A stretch of 5,537 bases of DNA, taken from UBA5209 sp964625015 (GTDB lineage Bacteria; Patescibacteriota; Dojkabacteria; SC72). The notes beneath the pieces were generated by a model. That model ran no database searches. It had not been told where the DNA came from and saw only the letters and a list, made by a program, of their open reading frames with translations. Of this stretch, positions 1 to 5,348 are shown in pieces (within the stretch, counting starts at the first letter, position 1; each line of letters begins with the position of its first letter). The stretch lies in assembly GCA_964625015.1 (NCBI GenBank), contig CAZUZI010000056.1:1-5537 (forward strand), in the 5' to 3' direction. The position numbers and the translations under genes are program-made.

Positions 1-51
1 AAGAACGATAGGGATTAATTTAAAATATATGTAACATTCGTCTTTCGACAT
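1..51 (-). CDS. 5' end of an unidentified gene (partial, runs off the left edge)
   Basis: Only the first 17 codons are present, reading MSKDECYIYFKLIPIVL, so no family can be assigned. The start is well supported. The ATG at 51-49 is preceded, with a 6-base spacer, by GGAG at 61-58 in the context AAAGGAG, and the TAA stop of the metallophosphoesterase gene overlaps this Shine-Dalgarno. The gene is therefore very likely the next member of the same minus-strand transcription unit and may be translated in a coupled way. The visible residues are mixed polar then hydrophobic and are too short to judge for a signal peptide or membrane segment. Confidence 0.7.
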   Translation of the reverse strand, partial: MSKDECYIYFKLIPIVL

Positions 52-62
52 AAAAATCTCCT

Positions 63-1184
63 TTAAAAACTAAATACAGTACCTCCGTATTCCATATAAG
101 GGTAATCGTGATTTATTTCTTTGTATCTCTTATCAATAGGATTGGTAGTAATACAATTTTCAGTTTTTTCTATCTCCACAACCCAACCTGCTATATCTGA
201 ATAAACTCTATTCATTCTTCTTGCGAATGAAGTCAATCCTTGAAAACTCCCTACTTCAAAACTGTTTACTCCCCTTATTGGTGCGTAGAATAAATAGTGA
301 TAATGTGCTTGTGCTATGATATCTGGTGTGTATTCTATGGGAAGCTGCTCCACAAATTTTTGTAGTCTATAACTCAACGCATATGCCCTAGAACCTAATC
401 CGTGATGTAAGTATATTATTATACCGTTCAGAGTAAGATAGGCTCCATACTTACCTAAGTATATTATATCATTTCTACGTCTGGCAAGATTGTTTACAGG
501 ATTAACCCCTGTATTATCGTGATCGTGATTTCCAGAAATCATATAGTATTTTAAGTCGGGAAGTTTTGGAATTACCTCCTCTGCATAAGCTAATTGTTCG
601 TCTAAAGTATGTAAAAATACTTCCTCTGCTTGATCTCGATACACCCTAATACCATCATAAACGTCACCAGATACAATAACATTTCTTACCCCTGATTCAT
701 AAGCATAGTTTATAAATTCTGTCAATTGACTGATTTGTTGTTTTTTAGACCCTAAATGCCAATCCCCTGTAAGAGCTACTTTTAGCTTCCCCTCCTCTCC
801 TCGCATGAAAGTATAATTGTTTATACGGTTATCAGATTCATAAAATACCCAATCAGAATGAATAGTAATATCATACCCGTCAGTCATTAAACTATATAAC
901 ATTAATAGTAGATTCTCTGTACGATCAATATCTACTAAATCTTTGAGTTCTTTTATAGAGGCGTTTTTATTCTTTTTTAGAATATCTAGTATGTGTTCTT
1001 CTTTTGTCATATATTTTACATTAGTTTTATTAGCGTTTACAATATTCATTATTCTATAATATCTCTTTCTGACAGCTTCTCTAGTTTTTCCTAAAATATT
1101 ACCTATATCTTCCCAAGTATAATTATCCCCCTTTAGTTGTAATATTAACTTATCCTCTTCATTACTATACTTTATTGATTGCAT
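63..1184 (-). CDS. Calcineurin-like metallophosphoesterase with N-terminal helix-turn-helix region
   Basis: A 373-residue protein. Residues about 132-340 carry the full set of metallophosphoesterase signatures: GDWHLG (D141, H143), SGDVYD (D174), SGNHDHD (N219, H220, D221), LHHG (H260/H261) and AHYH (H294, H296). These normally bind two metal ions and hydrolyse phosphodiester or phosphomonoester bonds. The last motif has Ala where GHxH usually has Gly. The first ~125 residues are extra: residues 5-47 look like a Myb/SANT- or GcrA-like helix-turn-helix (W24, TREAVRKRYYR), and 59-115 resemble a second, winged-helix-like unit. This suggests a DNA-targeted nuclease, perhaps Mre11/SbcD-like, but no SbcC partner is visible and the substrate cannot be read from sequence. 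The start is fixed by GAGGTGA at 1195-1189, which overlaps the upstream TGA stop. RNA or nucleotide phosphatase activity remains possible. Confidence 0.88.
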   Translation of the reverse strand: MQSIKYSNEEDKLILQLKGDNYTWEDIGNILGKTREAVRKRYYRIMNIVNANKTNVKYMTKEEHILDILKKNKNASIKELKDLVDIDRTENLLLMLYSLMTDGYDITIHSDWVFYESDNRINNYTFMRGEEGKLKVALTGDWHLGSKKQQISQLTEFINYAYESGVRNVIVSGDVYDGIRVYRDQAEEVFLHTLDEQLAYAEEVIPKLPDLKYYMISGNHDHDNTGVNPVNNLARRRNDIIYLGKYGAYLTLNGIIIYLHHGLGSRAYALSYRLQKFVEQLPIEYTPDIIAQAHYHYLFYAPIRGVNSFEVGSFQGLTSFARRMNRVYSDIAGWVVEIEKTENCITTNPIDKRYKEINHDYPYMEYGGTVFSF

Positions 1185-1188
1185 TAAA

Positions 1189-1195
1189 TCACCTC
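1189..1195 (-). promoter_or_regulatory. Shine-Dalgarno of the metallophosphoesterase gene, nested in the upstream stop
   Basis: The minus strand reads TTGAGGTGATTTAATG. GAGGTGA lies a few bases before the ATG at 1184, and its first GA belongs to the TGA stop (1196-1194) of the membrane-protein gene. A terminating ribosome would therefore sit on the next initiation site, which favours translational coupling. Confidence 0.75.
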
Positions 1196-1478
1196 AAGAA
1201 TTGTTCTCTGGATTCTTTGAATCTTCTGTTTTAAAAGGATTCATAAGATTTAATAGCCTAGATGTATTATTGAATTTAATATTAAAAAATCCTTTTAATA
1301 TAATAAGGGCTATTAATACGATATTTGCTATCCAAAAAGCCCATTCTGGATTAAAGGTAGGTACTATCATACTACCAATTACATAACTTACTGCAAAAGC
1401 CCCGAAAGAGAATAATATAACCTCTGGTGCGGCCAAGAACGTAACCCCTATCAATATAATCATTACTATTAACAACAT
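1194..1478 (-). CDS. Small integral membrane protein, possibly NfeD-like
   Basis: A 94-residue hydrophobic protein. Residues 2-17, about 20-39 and 47-65 are strongly apolar, giving two or three membrane segments, followed by a polar, Asn/Lys-rich tail (66-94) likely exposed to solvent. The frame opens 16 codons further up (1526), but ATG 1478 is the better start because GGAGGA (1490-1485) sits 6 bases before it, and the longer form would overlap the ribonucleotide reductase gene. The pattern of a hydrophobic stretch, a Pro-containing turn (AAPEV), a Gly/Ala-rich second helix and an Asn-Pro-x-Trp turn before the third helix recalls the membrane part of NfeD/YbbK proteins, but the usual C-terminal OB-fold is absent. 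That likeness is a recollection-based inference. It lies 25 bases after nrdJ and 9 bases before the phosphoesterase gene. Function is unknown; signal-anchor or holin-like roles cannot be excluded. Confidence 0.8.
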   Translation of the reverse strand: MLLIVMIILIGVTFLAAPEVILFSFGAFAVSYVIGSMIVPTFNPEWAFWIANIVLIALIILKGFFNIKFNNTSRLLNLMNPFKTEDSKNPENNS

Positions 1479-1484
1479 ATTTAC

Positions 1485-1490
1485 TCCTCC
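1485..1490 (-). promoter_or_regulatory. Shine-Dalgarno that sets the start of the membrane protein
   Basis: GGAGGA on the minus strand with 6 bases to the ATG at 1478. The in-frame ATG codons further upstream (1526 and 1502) lie within or at the end of the ribonucleotide reductase gene, so this site argues for the 94-residue form. Confidence 0.75.
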
Positions 1491-1503
1491 AATTATCCAC
1501 ATA

Positions 1504-4008
1504 TTATTCACATACACTCCATCCACAATTGTTGCAAGTTATACACCCTCCGCTAAAATTAAAACCTTCTCCTTTTTTAGTATAACATGAAGGACAATAA
1601 GCATCCCCGGTAGCAGGATCAATCAAGTACCCTTTAGGTGTGGATAATAAATTATGTTTATTAATTTCTTTTATAGTATCATCTCTCTTTTTCTTATTTT
1701 TCATTTTACCTAAATTAACAAGCTCTGCGATAGTTTCAGCGATAATTTTAGTTATCACAGAATAGTCATTTTTCCAATCTTTTACTTTTTTGATTTGTTT
1801 TAGCACAGCATCGATATCTGCATTGGATCTCAACGCTAGAGATACTAACCTTCCAATAGCGTTAAAAAGCTCAGTATAGTGTTTTGTGCTTGTAGTACTA
1901 CGAATAAATACCTCGAAAGGATTATTATCATTATCAAAGCCAACTTCGATATTCATAATACCTACTATATCTTCGCTTTCTTTAAAGCGAACTGTTTTTT
2001 TAAGAGAGGGTATGACTACTGGACGTTCTTTGGGAAGGATCTTACCTTGTTTAGTAAAATTTAAATCTACAAAAAATTCTGGTTTAGTTTCTTTCTTGCT
2101 CTCAAGTATTCCAGCCCTAGAACCATCAACAAATACTGTTAGACCTTTTAAACCCATATCATATGCTTTTATATAAAAATCGTATAGCATTTCTTCTGTA
2201 TATGTAGAAGGTAGATTTACTGTTTTGCTTGCTTGCATATCAATAGCATCGGTAATTATTTTCATGATGGATAGATGATCTTCGACTGAAAGTTTTTTAG
2301 CTGTAGTCCACCTGCCCCCTGTAAATACCTTTTCCATCTCAGAGGGGTCACTTATAATCTGTAAAATCTCTTCATCTGCATACCCTAAGTATTTTAGAGT
2401 GTCGTAATATCCCAAATCTAATTCATTTATAAGGTATTCACTATCGGTATCTGGATTAACTCTTCTGGTGAAAGCTAAATCAAATACTGGCTCTACTCCC
2501 CCTGATAAACTGGAGGCTTTCTCACTAATGGTTCCCGTTACTATAAAGGGAATACTGCCATTTGGAGCTATTGCAGCAAATCTTGAATTAGTAACCCCTT
2601 CCATTAGCAATTTGCTTATTTCTTTTTTAAATTTAGTATTCTTAAAAAAGAAATATCCTTTAGCGTAATCAGATTTGTCATAATGTCTGAACAATATACC
2701 TGAGTCTCTAAAGAACTTATTGGAAGCCTTGACTACATTAAACATAAATAATTCCATGAAATTCTTTGTAAACTCTTGACTATCAGCATCTCCATATCTA
2801 TATCCCATACGTATGAAGGCAGAACCTAACCCCATGAAACCTACCCCGATAGGTCTGAAATCTAAAGATCGTTGCGTTAATTCTTTGGTTGGGTATTCAT
2901 TAGCCAATATAGCTAAATTTAAATATTCAACACAGGCTCCTATAATCTCAGTTAACCTATCCTCTATAACCTCATTTGTTTCGTAATTAATAAGATTATA
3001 TATATTTATTGAGGCTAAGTTACATACAGTTTTATCAAAACTTAAAAATTCTGAACACGGGTTTACAGATGTTATGGGTTCTAATCCGCCCAATGGGTTG
3101 TATCTGTTTATATTATCCATCATCAGTATGCCGGGTTCCCCACTTTTAAAAGCATTGTGTATTATATGTTTGTATAACTCCCTTGCTTTCAATGTCTTCT
3201 TTATCTTTTTACTATGGGGGTCTATTAAATTCCAATCAAGATCGTGTTTAACAGCGTACATAAACTCATCAGATATTTCCACTGATAAGTTAGCGTGTTC
3301 TAAATATTTAGATCTGAGCATTTTCATCTCTTCATCATTTATAAGCTCCATTTTTTTATCTATAAACTCTTCTATATCAGGATGAGATACAGAAAGAGAA
3401 AACATGTTAGCTCCTCGCTTTAGCTGTCCACTCAAAGCTATTTTTTTTGTGTTCAGATTAAAGAGTTCCATAAATTCTACTGCACCACAGCTTTGCCCTT
3501 TTGTAGTAGATATGTTTTCACCTTTAGATCTTAAAGCTGAAAAACTTGCACCAAACCCGCCTGCGGCTTTAAAAATCATAGCTTGATCTTTAAGTGAGTC
3601 ATAAATATCCTCAATACTATCCTTTACCTGTCCCATAGCATAGCATGATCCATATGCGGCTTTAGCGTTTTTAAAGCCATTCATAGAGTCCCAATCATCA
3701 GGTGTCATCTCAAGTATGGGTTTATATATCAAATCATAGGCATTTTTATCTTCTCCGAACCCTCTCATCGCATTAAATAACTGTGGGCTGCTAGGCATGA
3801 ACATTCCAGTATTCATTAAATTAAAATAATTGGTTGCTTTTTCAGCAACCCCTTTATAATCTTCGGGTTCTATTTGTAACCAAGCAGATGCTATTTTTTT
3901 TGCCACTCTAAGAAACATCATGCTTAAAGTTTCTTGCTTCTCTTCCCCCTGTATATCCCATTTCCATAGATATCTATCTTTGGTTAACCGCTCTATCCCT
4001 TCGTGCAT
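1504..4008 (-). CDS. nrdJ: Adenosylcobalamin-dependent (class II) ribonucleotide reductase
   Basis: An 834-residue enzyme that reduces ribonucleotides to deoxyribonucleotides with a cobalamin-generated thiyl radical. Visible signatures are the first redox Cys C122 (GSCY), the effector-site stretch GGFGASFSALR (150-160), KRGANM (197-202), the radical loop NPCSE (N316, C318, E320), the second redox Cys C329 exactly 11 residues later, PNGSI phosphate loop (482-486), NLPSTYTEEML (598-608) and GLKGLTVFVDGSR (619-631). Residues about 675-765 resemble a TSCPD domain. The C-terminal tail has four zinc-type cysteines (C805, C808, C822, C825) and a CX4C redox pair (C828, C833), as in many class II enzymes. 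There is no N-terminal ATP-cone. The dimeric type usually acts on diphosphates; the substrate level is not provable here. ATG 4008 follows TAGGAGG with 5 bases between. No intein or intron interrupts the gene, and no cobalamin riboswitch is seen upstream. Confidence 0.95.
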   Translation of the reverse strand: MHEGIERLTKDRYLWKWDIQGEEKQETLSMMFLRVAKKIASAWLQIEPEDYKGVAEKATNYFNLMNTGMFMPSSPQLFNAMRGFGEDKNAYDLIYKPILEMTPDDWDSMNGFKNAKAAYGSCYAMGQVKDSIEDIYDSLKDQAMIFKAAGGFGASFSALRSKGENISTTKGQSCGAVEFMELFNLNTKKIALSGQLKRGANMFSLSVSHPDIEEFIDKKMELINDEEMKMLRSKYLEHANLSVEISDEFMYAVKHDLDWNLIDPHSKKIKKTLKARELYKHIIHNAFKSGEPGILMMDNINRYNPLGGLEPITSVNPCSEFLSFDKTVCNLASINIYNLINYETNEVIEDRLTEIIGACVEYLNLAILANEYPTKELTQRSLDFRPIGVGFMGLGSAFIRMGYRYGDADSQEFTKNFMELFMFNVVKASNKFFRDSGILFRHYDKSDYAKGYFFFKNTKFKKEISKLLMEGVTNSRFAAIAPNGSIPFIVTGTISEKASSLSGGVEPVFDLAFTRRVNPDTDSEYLINELDLGYYDTLKYLGYADEEILQIISDPSEMEKVFTGGRWTTAKKLSVEDHLSIMKIITDAIDMQASKTVNLPSTYTEEMLYDFYIKAYDMGLKGLTVFVDGSRAGILESKKETKPEFFVDLNFTKQGKILPKERPVVIPSLKKTVRFKESEDIVGIMNIEVGFDNDNNPFEVFIRSTTSTKHYTELFNAIGRLVSLALRSNADIDAVLKQIKKVKDWKNDYSVITKIIAETIAELVNLGKMKNKKKRDDTIKEINKHNLLSTPKGYLIDPATGDAYCPSCYTKKGEGFNFSGGCITCNNCGWSVCE

Positions 4009-4013
4009 TTCTA

Positions 4014-4020
4014 CCTCCTA
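4014..4020 (-). promoter_or_regulatory. Shine-Dalgarno of nrdJ overlapping the upstream stop codon
   Basis: TAGGAGG on the minus strand, with 5 bases (TAGAA) before the nrdJ ATG. Its first three bases, TAG, are the stop codon of the preceding small gene, so nrdJ translation is probably coupled to that gene. Confidence 0.75.
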
Positions 4021-4302
4021 AATAATAACTACTTCTTTAACCCAAGTAACTATTTTCTGTTTGGCTATTTTATCAGATTCTTCAACAACCATTATTATGG
4101 CCTGAAAAAGATGGTCTTCAAACTCTTCTATGGCATCTTTTCTTGAATACCCATACTGATGCAAATTTATTTCCGGTGCATAAACTTCATACATAACGAC
4201 ATGTCTAAGTCCATCTTCTAATGGACTTATAATTATTTCTAAAGGTCTTCGGAAATAATATGTTTTTCTATTTTGTGAAATTGATTGAATATACTCTTTC
4301 AT
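4018..4302 (-). CDS. Small orphan protein, HicB-antitoxin-like layout
   Basis: A 94-residue protein not recognised with confidence. Residues 20-42 look like two beta strands joined by a turn (LEIIISPLEDG, then LRHVVMYEVYAPE), followed by HQYGYSRKDAIEEFEDHLFQAI (48-69), a Gly-turn leading into an amphipathic helix. This order resembles the partial RNase H fold of HicB antitoxins, but there is no C-terminal DNA-binding domain and no HicA toxin beside it. It may instead be a phage accessory protein that reuses the fold. The start is uncertain. ATG 4302 is chosen because GGGGG (4312-4308) lies 5 bases upstream. The frame stays open to ATG 4359 and ATG 4371 (117 residues), which have only weak Shine-Dalgarno matches, and the intervening sequence is unusually G-rich. 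Its stop overlaps the nrdJ ribosome-binding site. Confidence 0.65.
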   Translation of the reverse strand: MKEYIQSISQNRKTYYFRRPLEIIISPLEDGLRHVVMYEVYAPEINLHQYGYSRKDAIEEFEDHLFQAIIMVVEESDKIAKQKIVTWVKEVVII

Positions 4303-4307
4303 ACATA

Positions 4308-4312
4308 CCCCC
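4308..4312 (-). promoter_or_regulatory. Weak Shine-Dalgarno favouring ATG 4302
   Basis: GGGGG with a 5-base spacer to ATG 4302. It differs from GGAGG at one base, unlike the exact sites at the other genes in the window. It is still better placed than AGGG only 2 bases before ATG 4371, or GGGT 8 bases before ATG 4359. It is a start-deciding clue rather than proof. Confidence 0.4.
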
Positions 4313-4373
4313 AAATTACCCCTTAAAATGCCCCAGATTGCATTTATCTTTTTAGCCATAAATTTACCCATAA

Positions 4374-4398
4374 CCCTAAGATATTTTGAAATCTAGGG
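4374..4398 (-). promoter_or_regulatory. Potential leader hairpin B (alternative to hairpin A)
   Basis: On the minus strand CCCTAGAT (4398-4391) can pair with ATC-T-TAGGG (4382-4374), giving eight base pairs with one bulged T and an 8-base loop. It uses the same CCC as hairpin A, so only one can form at a time. Its 3' arm ends just before the alternative ATG at 4371. Stability was not computed. Confidence 0.3.
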
Positions 4399-4422
4399 CA
4401 GTTTTCTAGGGGAATACTGCCC
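4396..4422 (-). promoter_or_regulatory. Potential leader hairpin A after the 122-residue gene
   Basis: GGGCAGT (4422-4416) and ACTGCCC (4402-4396) form a perfect 7-bp stem. A T/T mismatch and three more pairs (TTC/GAA) continue it to a 5-base loop, and two more pairs are possible at the base. It begins 5 bases after the upstream stop codon, where an intergenic terminator or mRNA-processing hairpin would sit. No U tract follows on the minus strand, so a classic intrinsic terminator is not supported. Confidence 0.45.
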
Positions 4423-4427
4423 AAGAA

Positions 4428-4796
4428 TTATTGGTCAGTAAATATCTTTTCAAACTCTGGTGCTGGAAACACAGACAAATATTTATTCTTTCTATAATTT
4501 AGCAGAATATAAGGCTTCTTAATCTTTTTTAGCATACCGTCAAAAGTTACACAACACATCGCAGAAAGACTATGAGGTATTATAAAAACATGGGAGTCAA
4601 TATACTGCTTATTTTTTTCCAGATACTCACACAAATGTTTAAAATCTACTGAATGGGGGTTAAGGTTTATTACTGTGGCTATGGTACCATCTTCTAACGT
4701 AATCATAAGAGGATTGCTAATACGTTCTTCAATATACTTGTTAATCTCTACCCACGTAGTGTCATTGTTAAAAATACCCTTTGTCAGCTTTTCCAT
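4428..4796 (-). CDS. Hypothetical protein, 122 residues
   Basis: I do not recognise this family. The protein is probably soluble and mixed alpha/beta: an N-terminal helix (about 12-27, containing INKYIEERI), a short strand-turn-strand (MITLEDGTIATVINL, 31-45), a helix around 51-66, strands VFIIPH (69-74) and MCCVTFDG (79-86), then a Lys-rich segment and a final strand-helix. It has no transmembrane segment, signal peptide or obvious catalytic motif; the adjacent CC at 80-81 is within an apolar strand and probably structural. The start at ATG 4796 is well supported by TAGGAGGT just upstream (4807-4800). It lies 15 bases after the probable annealing protein and is followed by the hairpin-bearing leader. 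Its position implies a role in the same DNA-metabolism programme, but nothing in the sequence shows which. Confidence 0.8.
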   Translation of the reverse strand: MEKLTKGIFNNDTTWVEINKYIEERISNPLMITLEDGTIATVINLNPHSVDFKHLCEYLEKNKQYIDSHVFIIPHSLSAMCCVTFDGMLKKIKKPYILLNYRKNKYLSVFPAPEFEKIFTDQ

Positions 4797-4811
4797 ATTT
4801 ACCTCCTAATT

Positions 4812-5348
4812 TTAGAATCCTTCAATTGTTGTAGATAATATTGTTGGTTCTTCGTTATCACTGGACGAATCTACACTTACAGTAACATACTTATCAAAGA
4901 TATTAAGTCCAAAACCAAAGAATTTAACCAATTCTTTGAAAGCATTTGATGCTGCTGCATGGGTTGCATCTGCTACATTACCGTTTTTAATTTCCGCTGC
5001 CCCTTCAAAGTCTATAAGATGAGGCTCTATTTTACCGTTTTCTAAAGTACTGTATTGCATCCTGAAAGCTCTAATATAACTACATACTTCTGTTGCTGGT
5101 CTGCTGCCTCTTGCGGGTATTATTAATTTGACTATGCCGCTTCTATTCTCTCTATCTATAATATCTACGTTAACACCAAAAGTTTGTCTAAAAAATCTAA
5201 GTACCTCGTGAATAGGGTAATAAGGTACTTCTACTCTTTTTTGTGTCTTAGCGTCAATATAAGAATATGTTCTGATTTTATCATCGGAAATATCCTCAAT
5301 ATTCAGCGGTATCGTGTATAGTCCTGTCTCTAATAGATTCTCTGACAT
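4812..5348 (-). CDS. Probable Rad52/Sak-like single-strand annealing protein
   Basis: A 178-residue protein. The clearest clue is residues 126-153, where ATHAAASNAFKELVKFFGFGLNIFDK parallels the conserved helix of Rad52/Sak/DdrA-type proteins (pattern A..DA.KRA...FG.G..LYD). It is preceded by a helix (PIHEVLRFFRQTFGVNV, 45-61) and beta strands (73-78, 87-98, 109-120), matching the helix-beta-beta-helix order of that fold. Such proteins coat single-stranded DNA and pair complementary strands in phage recombination. The sequence is divergent (ELV replaces KRA), so the call is a fold-level inference. The C-terminus (160-178) is acidic, Ser-rich and ends in IEGF. The start at ATG 5348 has GGAGGAGG upstream, and the next Met is at residue 97, so the start is not in doubt. 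The first 53 bases overlap the preceding gene. Confidence 0.62.
   Translation of the reverse strand: MSENLLETGLYTIPLNIEDISDDKIRTYSYIDAKTQKRVEVPYYPIHEVLRFFRQTFGVNVDIIDRENRSGIVKLIIPARGSRPATEVCSYIRAFRMQYSTLENGKIEPHLIDFEGAAEIKNGNVADATHAAASNAFKELVKFFGFGLNIFDKYVTVSVDSSSDNEEPTILSTTIEGF

Noticed and set aside
1279..1301. A/T-only 9-bp inverted repeat with a 5-base loop inside the membrane-protein gene
   Set aside because: The stem is composed only of A and T in A/T-rich coding DNA, so it is expected by chance and would be weak.
1201..1386. Plus-strand open frame opposite the membrane protein
   Set aside because: It is antisense to a well-supported minus-strand gene with a strong ribosome-binding site, and its product resembles no family I know.
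1879..3586. Several plus-strand open frames of 60-103 codons opposite nrdJ
   Set aside because: They lie entirely antisense to the reductase, whose catalytic motifs prove the minus-strand frame. They are shadows of its codon pattern.
1504..4008. Intein, intron or split in the ribonucleotide reductase, common in phage reductase genes
   Set aside because: All motifs occur in order at normal spacing in one frame. The only length difference noticed is a short loop insertion of about nine residues.
4303..4371. N-terminal extension of the small orphan protein to 117 residues
   Set aside because: The frame is open, but ATG 4371 and ATG 4359 have poor ribosome-binding sites and the segment is G-rich and non-coding-like. 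It is kept only as an alternative start.
4396..4422. Intrinsic terminator after the 122-residue gene
   Set aside because: The stem is good, but no U tract follows on the transcribed strand and genes continue on the same strand, so only a structured leader element is reported.
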